From Parietaria judaica (taxonomy: Eukaryota > Streptophyta > Magnoliopsida > Rosales > Urticaceae): a stretch of DNA of 64,000 nt. Positions 23,696 to 35,195 of the stretch are shown here, piece by piece. The stretch covers positions 10,840,056-10,904,055 of the forward strand of contig OX940868.1 in NCBI GenBank assembly GCA_954871525.1, written 5' to 3'. The position numbers and the translations under genes were made by a program. The notes beneath the pieces were generated by a model. That model was not told where the DNA came from, ran no database searches, and saw nothing but the letters and a program-made list of their open reading frames with translations. Each line of letters begins with the position of its first letter. Position 1 is the stretch's first letter.

Positions 23696-24432
23696 TGTTA
23701 TGGGTATTTTTCGAAGCCTAGAAAAATTAAGGCCCAGCCCAAAAAAACCTGCCCAAAAGGCTTAAAAGACTAAAAAAGTTCACATAGACGACCTGGGCCC
23801 ACCGCAAAAAAGTCAGCGGGACTCGGCGCAAAAAGTCAAAGGGACTCGACTCAAAAAGTCAACCCAAAAAGTCAACGGGACTCGGCCCGAATAAAGACAG
23901 TAAAAGTTTTGTTACTTTTACCACAAAAGAGCTTTAAATTAATTAAAAGCACCGCACACCGAGCACCGCGCACCGAGCACCGAGCACCGCGCACCGCGCA
24001 AGCAATATCATAATTGCTTAGGGGCCCATCAAAGTAATTATTAATTACTAAGAGGTCCCTGCACCCTTCTATAAATAGAAGCTCATTTCAATCAAAACGG
24101 TAACTTCAACAACTCAGATCAACTCACAAAAAACGCTCTAAAGCGTAAAACCTCTGTTTTCCATTCTCTTAAATATCCCGACTTAAATACCCGACTAATG
24201 TTGAGCGTCGGAGGTGGATACGGAGGCACCCCCTCCGTACCCCCTTAAGTTTACGTTTATGTTATTATTTCAGCAAGATATACGGAGACGGAATTCTGGA
24301 AGATATTTCCGGCTTATCGAGAAATACGAATCAAGCTTCAAGACCCCCTTTGACTGTCAAGAGGTCATTGGGCCCGGCCCAAAATCAAGACTTGGGCCGC
24401 TTTAAGTGTTGATCCATTTTTCGGCATTAACA
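23696..24432 (+). repeat. 3' LTR of the non-autonomous element
   Basis: Nearly identical to 19033-19772 (737 against 740 bp); the differences are single bases or one-base indels. It is followed directly by the target duplication gagat. Confidence 0.92.
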
Positions 24433-25017
24433 GAGATAATCATTTTTTTACAAAGTAATTTAAACACTACCCATTTTGGTACATTTTAATATACATAATG
24501 ATTAAGTTTTTTAAAAATTTATTGTGGCTAAATGGGTATTTCCTTAACAAAATTTCGGGTCTCTAACAATTAAATATATCTCAATAAAATAATATTACAA
24601 AGTCTCGATTTTAGCCTCGACTCTAACTAATTAGGCCAACATTATTAACGAAATTTTTATTTTGTACAAACGTATTAAAACATACATATTTTAGTTCATT
24701 TTAATACACACAATGAGTAATTAAAAAAAAACTTGTGGCTAAATGGGTATTTCGTACTTATTCCTTTAAAAAATCTAATGGTCCCTAACAATTAATTATA
24801 TAGACGTTTTATGTCAAATCCTATGATCGTAAATTACATGTGAAACCGATAACACATTTTAATGTTTTCAAAATTGAGAGTGATATTCAGCGTTCTAAAT
24901 TTTAAAAACGGAATCAGTTCTTTCGGAAAAAGTTTTAGTCAAATCTTAAGAAAAAGAAAAAAATAACAAAAAATGTCTAGATAAACCCTAAAAAATACTT
25001 TGGAACGCAAAAAATAA

Positions 25018-25243
25018 GGGATAATAGCGGCAAAAGTGGCTAAAGTTAGGCTGAGTGTGCAAATAAGTGGCCAAAGCTCAACACTTGTGGAAATGACGTG
25101 GCTAACGGCGTTGACATGAAATGGATGGAATTTGTACTGTCCACGGTTTGGTAAACTTTGGCTACTTATGCCGATATTAAATCGCTTTGGCCACTTATTT
25201 GCACACTCAGCCTAACTTTAGCCACTTTTGCCGCTATTATCCC
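25018..25243 (-). mobile_element. 226-bp MITE-like palindrome, right copy
   Basis: This is an inverted copy of 17983-18208 of equal length, with ends gggataatagcggc and gccgctattatccc. The inner flank is taa, the complement of the left copy's inner tta, but the outer flank (tat) differs. Confidence 0.65.
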
Positions 25244-25413
25244 TATTTTTATTCATCAATCGATAATTTTACAATAAAGAACCTAATAGAAAATTAACTA
25301 CTATATACATGTTAGAAATATCAAATTACGAACCATCTAATTATTATAATATCAAATTACGACCTCATTTTATAGTTCTACACCCCCCTTCGTGCTGGGT
25401 ATAACATACTCAT

Positions 25414-26127
25414 TCTTGATGTCGAAAAATTGATCAAACATTGTAGCGTTTTAAGTCTTGCTTTTGAGTTGGGCTTATCGCCGTTTGTTGACTTTTTCTG
25501 AATTTTGGGCTTTGACTCTATGATCCGGACCTTCCGTTTGTCGAGTAATCCAGATGTTGATCTTTTGACCTGTTACTACATAAATCTAGGCCATCGGCCT
25601 AAGCGGTCGGACCGGACTCGAAATTTGGGTTGGTGACCGCCGGGACTTCAGCTATACGGGCAGGTCGACGCTCAGACATTGATTCTTCTATGTCATGAGA
25701 GTCTGCGATTTCTCCGGCGCCTCCGCTCTACCATTCTCCTCCACCTTCGTCTCTGAAGAACAAAGAAGAAGACCGAACTTCAATGGGGAACAAAGGGGGG
25801 CCTTTGTTTACCGCTCCAACGCTCAACATTAGTCGAGTATTTGTCCAAAGAGAAAGACAGATCAACGGAGTTTTAGAGCTAAGAGGGCGTTTGAATGAGT
25901 TACCTTTGATGGAAATGAGACTCCTATTTATAAAAGAGTCTGAGGACCTCAAACTAAATATAAATTACTCGACTTAGCACGCAATGTGAGCTGTAGAGCG
26001 CGCATTTCGTTCTGATGGAGCGTCCGTTTATTTAAATATATTTTCTATGTTTTGGGCCTCTCCTTTTTTATATAGTCTTCCAATATGCATTTTTGGAACG
26101 AATTAATTTTGAAAAATATCCATAACA
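25414..26127 (-). repeat. Solo LTR related to the LTRs at 19033
   Basis: The minus-strand start TGTTATGGATATTTTTC matches the start of the 19033 LTR, and the far end (tcttgatgtcgaaaaattg on plus) matches the family 3' end. The flanks ctcat and ctcgt form a 4/5 target duplication. The complement of a TATA box (ctatttataaaag, about 25923) and a cgctcaacattagtcg motif are in the expected places. No internal domain is attached. Confidence 0.75.
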
Positions 26128-26179
26128 CTCGTCATACGAAGATTGGAACATAAATGATGAAAACTAAAACCATAAGAGT

Positions 26180-26860
26180 AATTTCTTGAAGTTGTCAACC
26201 GTTTGACGTTGAGATTGTACATAGTTAAAGGTGGCAGTCTTATTATCTATCTTCTCAACAATAAAGTTACGAGACGATCGAATCAAATGTGTTTGATCTT
26301 ATCATGTTGAATGTGAGTGTTACCAATGGTATGATATATTGACTATTAATTTTTATAGAATGAGAATCTTACCAATGATATGACATATTGACTATTGCAT
26401 TTTATATTGATTGGAATATCACTCTTCGCTCCAACTTAAACAATATTCCTTCGCATACTCCTCCTGCCAGTGCTATGTATTCAACTTTAACAATATTTTG
26501 AGCTATAACCGACTGCTATTTACTTCTTACTGTCAGCAAATTTCCTCGCACAAATAAATAATACCCAGAGGTTGATCTCCCGTTGAAAACAGATAATGCC
26601 TTAGTCTCTGCCTATGAAAACTTTGACATTCCTATAATTAAATTTCCCAAACGAGATTACTTTTGAGGTAATTGAGAATTTGAAACACTTCCTCCATGTT
26701 ATCTTGACACATAATTATTCGTTAATTGACTAACTCGCTGACTAAAAAAGCCAATATCGAGATTCTTTTGAGGTAAATTGAGAATTTGAAACACTTCTTC
26801 CATGTGATACTGACACATATTATTTATTAATTGACTGATCTCACTCACTAACGGAAATAT
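26180..26860 (-). pseudogene. Copia RNase H remnant
   Basis: Minus-strand translation of about 26400-26620 gives recognisable copia RNase H pieces (a GRSTSGYYLFVRGNLL-like segment and VEYIALAGGVCEG), with stops. A segment of about 110 bp at its end is tandemly duplicated (about 26650-26760 and 26765-26860), sharing attgagaatttgaaacactt. It has no function as a gene. Confidence 0.65.
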
Positions 26861-26861
26861 C

Positions 26862-27147
26862 GTTGGGGATATGCCCTTAAACAATACGATTTTACCCGTA
26901 TGTAAAGTATTACGATTTATTGATTGAATACAATTGGTACTTATTAAGATGATTTTATTATAATTTCTCTTTGAGTAATTGAATGCTAATCCATATGGTC
27001 ATAATAAAATGCAATTATAATTCATCATCATAACGAGTCAATGTGAAGAAAAATTGATAATATAATAAAGAGCTTTAATGAGTCTGTGATTTAATTAATT
27101 GGGTGAGACTGAGAGCGCATTAAGTGGTGACATCCTATTATGGATGA
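26862..27147 (+). repeat. Diverged 5' fragment of the long-LTR family
   Basis: The order of motifs (ccttaaacaata, gcaattat, gagtcaatgtg, ttaattgggtgag, gtgacatcctattatgga) follows the first 300 bp of the LTRs at 32308, 36255 and 49046 at clearly lower identity. It ends where the TIR element at 27150 begins. Confidence 0.6.
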
Positions 27148-27718
27148 AAATGCCCATTTGTGACTCAAGGTTTAAAAAAATGTCAATTTCTAATTATGGT
27201 AATTATAACCACCAACAAATTGAAATATAGACTAATTTGCCCTTTCACTTTTTAATTCACATTATTAATTCGTTTTTTTATTAGTTAAAAAAATATATAT
27301 ATATTTTCCTTAAATGTAGCAAACTAAATAAATTAACATTAAATCCTTCCTATTTTAACGATTTCACAAAACTCTTTCGAATTAATCCTCCATATTTTAA
27401 AGATTAAAAACAAAATATGATTTTTGAATTTTTGATCCCTAATAATCAATATTATTTGAAACTGTATATGAGAAATGCCGAACAAACATTATTCACAGTT
27501 TAAAACTGTAAATAAAATTACAAAAAAATGTATATGTATATACAATTTGAACTGTAAATAAAATTACAAAAAATTACGAAATTTAGGAAATCATGTCAAA
27601 TTGTAAATATAAATGATGTCAAATTGTAAATGAACTTACCAAAAACTGTAAATATATATACTAATATTAATACCAAATATATGTATCAATACAAATACTA
27701 CAAAACTGTAAATATATA

Positions 27719-29486
27719 TGTGATAACCCACAATTTATCAGGTGAGTTGTTACATTTTTGTTTATATTTTTATTTTAGGATCTTTCTTGCAAATAATATA
27801 TTAATTTTCATATATTGAAAAAAAAAATTTACTAAGTGTAAAAAGGGAGCTGCGAAAATTAGATATTTAGGGTTTTATATTAGGCTTAGGGTTTCATATT
27901 TTTCACAAAGTCTCCCATAGCCTCATTCTCTCCCAAACTCATTGAGCCTTCAATGTTCCCAGCCACAAAATTCTTCTTCCATAATCAAGGTATGAGTTGT
28001 TTATTAAATCAAATTTTATTTTCGTAATCCCTAGTAGCAGAATTTTGTCGAATTTTTATCTCCGACACTACGCATCGGTTCTGGCCGAATTGAAACTTGA
28101 AAATCGTTTGGGATGTAGCCCGAAATTGAATCGCAAGGTTCTGGCCGAATTGAAAAATTAGTATATCTCATATTTACAACATTATTTTGAAAATTTTAAA
28201 CACAAAAGTTCGTCGTTTTCTAAAAATATTGGCAGTTTTTTAAGAACACTTTTTCCAGTTCCTTACTGATTTTATTATATCGAGAAAATACTTCAAAACT
28301 TCTATGAAAAACCTAAAACTCTTTTAGTCTTTATGCCAAGTTCTTGGAACGTTTTTGCTAGTGATAAAACCTAAATTTTAGTTGGGTAATTATTATCTAG
28401 GAATATCGCTCGTAGATGTATCATCGTCGGAGTCGCGAGAAGGATTATTGTAGCGATTCACGTGAGTTCAACCTCACTGCCGTACGAATTAGTTTGACAA
28501 TAAAAATACATTTGAACATGTTTGTTGTGTGTTTTTTGAATATATTGGATGTGCGAAAAAATGTTTGCATGTTATATTGCTTCATGAATGACTACATTTG
28601 ATATGTTATGAGGATTCAAAGATGTTGAAATGTCGCGAAGAATTTATTATTATGTGACGATCGATGTGATTGTCGAGATATGAAGAATGCCGTTAATGAT
28701 GAATGGTGGTATACGATGTGAAATTTGTGAAAAATAATTATTTTGGATATGGATGAATCTTCTTGTCATTTATGCATGTTAACAATATAAACGAGTATAA
28801 CATAGGAATTAAGTGTCGTGCCCCATCTATCGAGCGAGTCGTGTGAGGCTTATGATGTCTTAAAAAGATCCCAAAAAAAGAGAGAATGGGACGATGATTA
28901 GATTTCTCCCCGAGTTGAAAGGAACGAAGAAGGGATTAGTCTGACGGTATCATGAACCGTCCAATATATTGACCATAGGCTTCGGGACATGTGCACCCCC
29001 GTCGATCTATTGAGTCTCGTGCGAATGAAGTGGTACGTACACAATGGTGATCACCTAGGACAAGATTAGTAATAGATCTTAAAACGTAAAATGAAGCATA
29101 ATTGGACATTTGCATGTTATGTTTTCTTTACATTATTATTTTGTGAGAAAATAGTTGTATCTCACTGAGCTTTTAGCTTACGCAAAATGTTTTTCGTTCG
29201 TACTGTAGGTAAGAAACCTATGATATAGTTTCGTAGTGGATTGTACGGTGACGGTGGACGATGTGCGAGGGATTGGGTGAATGGGTAATCACGTTGAAGA
29301 CGTTTTCCGCATATTTATTTCGTACATGTTCTTAGTTTTAAAAAGGGGATCCCTGATAAATATTTTTTCTACGTACGTATTTACTTACTTTAATTGAATT
29401 TATAAAAAAAAAAAAGTGGCCAAGTATTTTCAAAGAATTTTAAAGTAGTGAGTAGGTGACGACTTTGAAAAAGTCGGGTCGTTACA
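27719..29486 (+). repeat. Solo LTR (1.77 kb), gypsy Tekay/Del-like ends
   Basis: The sequence starts TGTGATAACCCAC and ends GGGTCGTTACA, and atata flanks both sides (low complexity, but exact). It interrupts a related sequence: aactgtaaatatatat with taccaaatatat occurs on both sides (about 27650-27718 and 29515-29640). The TG...CA ends with a gtcgttaca terminus resemble LTRs of plant chromovirus-type gypsy elements. There is no coding region. Confidence 0.65.
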
Positions 29487-29754
29487 ATATATATCAATAC
29501 CAATACCAATACCGAAAACTGTAAATATATATACTTATATTAATACCAAATATATATACCAATACAAATAACAAATTTCAACTGTAAATATATATTATAA
29601 TACCAAATATATATTCCTTTAAACTGTAAATATATGAACCTGTTAGAATTTAAAATATATTCATAGCGCGCAACACAACGAGTTAGATGACGGACGGACG
29701 CTCCGGCGACGTCATTCACGCAACGAACTCCGGCAAAGGAGAGAGGTGATTTCC

Positions 29755-29995
29755 AGCAAGAAATCGTGCTCACCGTGCGCGGCCTCAACGAAATCATGGC
29801 GTACCTTATCTACCCCGACCACGAGCACCGCGAGATCATGCGCGGCCTTAACCTCGTCATGGAGAGCGACTACAACATCCTCCTCGACAACCGCATCAGG
29901 ATGTAGATGTTCGACGGCGGCTACGTCCACCACGGCCTCCTCAAGTCGGCCATCTGGCTCCTCAACGAGTAGCCGGAGTTCCTCCTCAAGTCGGC
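29755..29995 (+). pseudogene. Class 3 lipase fragment, captured and broken
   Basis: The plus frame from about 29755 gives QEIVLTVRGLN, then MRGLNLVMESDYNILLDNR, then MFDGGYVHHGLLKSAIW. This resembles the region upstream of the catalytic GHSLG motif in plant alpha/beta hydrolases of the class 3 lipase family. Stops occur at 29905 and about 29972. The RGLN piece appears twice, and the catalytic serine part is absent. The segment is much richer in GC than its surroundings, which fits an exon carried in from elsewhere. Confidence 0.6.
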
Positions 29996-30436
29996 GGCTA
30001 CGTCCACAATTTTGTGCGAACCGAAGAAGGATTCGCGACAGAGAAGGAGACGAAGTAGAAAATGTGTTGCGACGGGGAGGTGGCGCGACAGAGGATGATG
30101 CGCAACAGAGGAGGATGAGCTATTCGAGAATCGGAGAGAGGAAAACCAGAGTTGTTCGAAGGGAGAGGAAGAACGATAGTGGGTGAGACAAATAAATGTG
30201 GGATTAAACTTTTTAATTTTTTTAGTCAAAGTAACAAACTAATTTGAAATCTGATAAATATGAGAATAAATCAACCATAATTTCAGAGGAAATAAAATTC
30301 GAAATTATTTTAAACGAAAATAAAAATTATAGTTAACAACAGGGTCATTATGGTCCAAAATTAATGTAAAATGGGCATAAACGAATTAATTTAAAGTATG
30401 GGCATTTCCCTCAAACCTTAAGTAATTTTTGGGCAT

Positions 30437-32307
30437 ATCATAGATTTTTCTTATAATTAATCTTTATCTTTATTTGTCTAAGCTCAATAACCATATAAGT
30501 AGTTATTTAAATCTAAGTTTTGCTTTTATTTTTATTTAGTTGTTGTTTGAAATATCTATTTATAATAACTCACTTTAAATCACTTACCCATATATCCTTT
30601 ATTAAAAAACAAAATATTTTTTTCGTTGTGTTTAATACAAAAAATTATATTAGGACCTTCAACATATATTCACATATTGACCGGCCACAACGATTTACTA
30701 TGATATTATATAACCAGTATTTTATGTAATTTATTATGTATAACGTTGGATTATGGTATTCTGTAATAATATGTACTATGAATACTTTCAAAAGATGTGA
30801 AGATGTGATGTCATATTTTTAACTAGGTAACATTATTTATTTGTATATTAATACACGTTACAATATTATTATGTTGATTTTTATAATTTATGTTCTTGAA
30901 AAAAATATGTTAAAAATTTACTTAGAAATATCATTAATTTTTTTTATGCTTCACATAAACTGAAATCATGGCTCTTCTTGTTGTGATCCTTGTTAATTGT
31001 GTGCTTGTTTTCTTAATATATTATTTTTTATGGAAAAAAAAATATTAGGTACCACCTGAATTGAAATGCTGGCTCCGCCACTAGACGCGTGGGGTAACCT
31101 TTTAGAAATATTTTTAACAAGAATTAGAGTCCCATATCAATAATCCATATTACCCCATCTGATTATACATATACCAAAAAACAATTTGCTCGATCGTGAT
31201 AAAATAATTTTCTTAATTTTATTAACACATTAATTATATGTTTAACTGAGCCATAAGCATAAAACAAATAATATCAAAATCGATACACACATAAACGTGT
31301 ATCTGACACTTTGTTGATTCTTTCTGCGCTCTTTAAATTTGATATTCAGGATCTGCGCTTATGCTCCGTGCGAATTTTGTGAAAAAGACAGCTCCTAAAA
31401 GCCTTCTGATGTATCTCCAGAACTTGACCGCCGGGATGTGTGGGCTCCCATTGAACAAACTCCAACCTAAACGACAATTCTTTAGGGTATAATACCCAGA
31501 GAAAATCGCAGAAACCCTGAGAGAGAGGGGGCGAATTTTCTAATGATGGAAAGGTGTGTTTTGTGATTTCTTGGCTCTCATACTTATAGGAAATATGACT
31601 TACCACTTTCGAGAAATTCCTTCAAAAAATTGAGAGATTATCTCAACTACTTGGAGATATTCACTAAAAAATCACTTTTATAATTAAATCATTTCTGATT
31701 GAATCTATTCTAAGTTTTTAACAAACATAATAAATTTGTGCGTCCTTGTGGAGCTAAAAATGGGAAAAATGGACATACACACTTGAGCTACGGTGAAAGT
31801 GTAGAACTTTCACCAACTTCAACTATTTTACAATAACTCGAAGCTGAACTCTCTAGTGTGTATTGAAAATATCATTCTGACCACAATTTTTCATTGGTAA
31901 AATAATATTATCATAATCTAGTTTTTCGTACTATTACGATTCTCATCAAAGAGGGTAAAATTACAATTCTGCCTTTTTTGGACGACACTACCTTGATCTA
32001 TAATTATAATAAACTACTTACTCAACGGGTTTTGATTCCGTTGAGCTGATCATGAGTACTTATTTGTTTCTCAAAAATAACAATATGAAAATTATAAATT
32101 TCTTATCCATATCTTCAAGCATGCAACTTGTCCCAGTCAACCGTCTCATCCAAAAATAAAAGTATTTAGAATATGAACTTAGACTTTAACGATTAAACTA
32201 AAGAACATATAAGTTGAGCCGTATAAGTCCATGATGCTCACGACATCAACCGATTCAAATCTGATTATCATGCGAATTTATCATACTTTCATCAATGATG
32301 GACTTAT
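30437..32307. other. AT-rich spacer with LTR-like and other repeat remnants
   Basis: No gene is seen. At 31047-31085 is a ccacctgaattgaaatgctg / ggctccgccacta motif shared with other places in the window. From about 31340 to 32300 the minus strand looks like an old LTR or leader (complement of a TATA-like acttataggaaat near 31600), but its ends were not resolved. Confidence 0.35.
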
Positions 32308-35195
32308 TGTTGGACACATGTGTCCTTATAATAGTTTCAGGTAAGAGTAATATAGAATGTTTGTTTTCTTAGTTCATAAAGAATGCAATTATGTTATTAT
32401 TATCACAACAGAGTCAATGTGGGGGAAGAATTAATAATCATAATAAATGAAATTAAAATGTTTGTGACCTGGTTAACTGTGTGGGAGCCCATTAATCATA
32501 TAAGGTCATTAATGTGACTAAGTGACAATCCTATTCTGGATTATGTGTGGGTCACATTCACTAGAAGTGCATTAAGTATGAAGTGTCTTCATACTGGACT
32601 GGACCTGACTTAAACTCAAGAAGTTATCATATAAGACCGTCTCTGATAACTTGTGGTTGAGTCACTAGTAGATGATCAAATGGATATTTGTTCTAAATCC
32701 TGAGTGATCTTGAATCCGAGTTGCTGACTTGATTTTTCTTTGATTTAACCGTTAAAGAGCACAAAATATTACCGTTGTTCCCAACACTATTATTTTGGGA
32801 ACATGATAGTCAGAAGTAAGGGTAGCTCGATCATAGACATGGGCATCACACAGCTCTCTTTAGAGTCATGATGATTCCCTTGGTTGTCGGTGGTGAGAAG
32901 TAAGAGGTACTCGTGCGCAACTTATGAATCGAAACCATAAGTGGGTTCATAATATTACTGACTGAGTCAAGGAGGAAAACTCAATGAGAGGCAATACAGT
33001 AATAACCGCATGCTCATGTGTAAGTCATCAAGTGAAAGAACAATAACTCGAAATTGATTGTATCAATGGACACCCTGTTGTTATAAAGGGAATATAATAT
33101 ATTGTATCACTAAAGAGTGCAACCTCGAGTCTATAGTGGAATCACTACGAGGTTTGACGAACAACTAGCAGTTCGTTGGAGCTTAAGTGATACGGGTCCA
33201 TGGTCCCTACGATAGCTTCGTAACGGATGATATTTGCGTGATTAGTAACATTCTATATAATGTTTAATCATTTGGCTAGACTTATAAAACTGAAGGTCTG
33301 TCGCAGACATTAGATAGTTTTATCGTCAGCGTGACAAAAGTACCATATCTTGGTAACCGAAATTAACTGATAAAATAAAGTTGGAATTTAGATTTTCGAT
33401 CAGCATCATGTTGTTGGAAATTAAATTCTAAGAAACTTTGCTTTCGGAACCTAGTCGTTTCGACTTACGGTTTGTGATATAGAGAATTTAAAAGTTTGTG
33501 CTTGTTTCGGTAAACTATGAAATTAAATCACATGTCACAAATTTAAATGATGGTATGGCACCATGACATTTTAATGTGTCATATTGAGATCAGAAAATAT
33601 TAATATAATTTAATTATTTGGATTTAATTATTAATATCTTATTAATAATTAATTAATAATTAATAGATTTATATTAATAAATAAAATTATATATTTAATT
33701 ATATAATATATGTGTAAATTGATGTGGGATTGTATGACCTAGTCCACACGCTTTGACTCTAGCTAGGGTTTTAATATTTGCAGCATAAGTACCTAAAGTT
33801 TTGTATTTTAGCAAAAACCCTAAAATCAATTTAATCCATTGGATCAGAAATGATTTAATATAACCTTTGGATTAAGACAATTGATTTTTGACCTAACCCT
33901 AATTCGAAAAACAGAAGCTTGGTGACCAAGCTTAAGGTTTTCGAATTTGACCTAATTAATTGTATCCGTTGGATCGGTTTAAGACTTAATCTTTACCGTC
34001 GGATTGGAAATTAATTATTGAAATATATAATATTTAATTTTCAAAATTATGATAAGGATAAAATAGAATTAGGGCTTTTACCAAGTCTTAGGTTATTTGA
34101 TTTTATCCTAAATTAATTTGATTCATTAGATCAGTCCAAGATAAATCTAAGCCGTTGGATCTAGATAATTAATTATTTTTGAAATTTTGATTATTGTTAC
34201 TATATATATATTTTTAAATTATATTTAAATAAGTAGATAAGATTGGTTTTATAGATAAGATTGGTTTTATAATTGACCAAGTCTTTCTTATTTAATTAAA
34301 TCTCTAATTAATTATATCCATTGAATTTAAATAAGATTGAATTTAAGACTTTGGATTAGGATAATTAACTATATTTAATAATAATTTTCTAAATTAAATA
34401 TATATATATATATATATATTCGAATTATATATAAATAAGAAGATAAGATTGGTTTTTTGAATTTACCAAGTCTTTCTTATTTAATTAAATACAAGTTTAA
34501 TTATAACCATTGGATCTAGATTAGATTAAATCTCAACCATTAGATTAAAATAATTAAAGTATTTAAATATAAATAAAATTCGAATTTTGAAGTGAATTTC
34601 TCTAATTCGGTTACGGGCCAAGTTTATAAATAAGGAGCTCATTTACAACATTGTACACACCTTCCCTAGAGTTAAAACTCGAATTTCCCTCTCTCTAAGT
34701 TCTGTGAGTTTTTGCCTCTGATCTTCTTTTCGGTTCGGCTTAGTGAGAACGTTATTTCTCCGGTAACTTAAAAAGAACCCAGTTAAAGTTTTCGATAGAG
34801 TCTTGTCGGCGAAGGCCACGCTTCGGTACTAGGAGTCCAGGAGAATATCCCAGAAGAGCACGGGAGTTTCCCTCAGCCCCACCGACCCCCTGCCGAACTT
34901 CAGAGTCCGCAACCTGAAACGTCAACCAAGGTACGGCCTTATTCATTGGGTTAATAAATGCAAACATTTACCGCTTTCTATTTATTTCTAATTTTGACTA
35001 TGATATTAATAATGAGTTGTGAATATTAAATATGTAATATTTATCGGATCTTGTTAAAATGGTAATTACCTGATATCCGTGCCGTCGATCCGTTAACAAG
35101 TTTTCCGCTTTAAAATAATTTTTAAATGTTACCGGGACGGCTTGGACGTACATTTCGGCGTAATGGAATCGGAAATCTGACCCGGATTTCCAACA
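32308..35195 (+). repeat. Long LTR (2.9 kb), copy A, followed by a primer binding site
   Basis: It starts TGTTGGACACATGTGTCC and ends GGATTTCCAACA, and ttggtatcagagcc, an iMet-type primer binding site, follows at 35197. It aligns along its length with 36255-38878 and 49046-51793. Many degenerate inner repeats of the kind atccgttggatcgg occur at about 33830-34560, and a tataaataagg core promoter lies near 34627. It appears to be the 5' LTR of an element whose interior is mostly lost or unrecognised. Confidence 0.8.

Larger units (their letters stand above)
19033..24432 (+). mobile_element. Young non-autonomous LTR retrotransposon (LARD-like) with minisatellites
   Basis: Two LTRs (19033-19772 and 23696-24432) differ at only about ten sites, and the element is flanked on both sides by the exact 5-bp duplication gagat. 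A primer binding site, tggcgctagaaggagggg (19776-19793), follows the first LTR, and a purine-rich aaaaaactcgggggttaa (23678-23695) precedes the second. The 3.9-kb interior has no recognisable gag, protease, RT or integrase. It is instead built largely of three tandem-repeat blocks. Movement would need proteins from a related autonomous element, most likely gypsy-like judging from the primer site. Confidence 0.92.
17983..25243. mobile_element. Long inverted-repeat element with MITE-like ends, split by an LTR element
   Basis: Sequence from 17983 to about 18450 is inverted at about 24785-25243 with high similarity (shared stretches such as cggtttcacatgtaattta and its complement). The outer 226 bp of each arm is itself a MITE-like palindrome. 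The inner spacer (about 18450-19032 and 24438-24785) includes a direct repeat: the ctcaataaaataatatta region occurs at about 18957 and about 24586. The 5.4-kb LTR element at 19033-24432 was inserted later. No transposase was found. It may be a foldback-type element or two MITEs plus an inverted duplication. Confidence 0.6.
27150..30436. mobile_element. TIR element carrying a host gene fragment (Pack-type candidate)
   Basis: The left end atgcccatttgtgactcaag and the reverse complement of the right end (atgcccaaaaattacttaag) form an imperfect inverted repeat, and further atgccca copies occur inside the right end. The interior holds a GC-rich lipase-like fragment (29755-29995) and a later solo LTR (27719-29486). 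The AT-rich arms, without a transposase, and the captured exon piece suggest a Pack-MULE or similar element. No clear target duplication was seen, so the class is uncertain. Confidence 0.45.
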
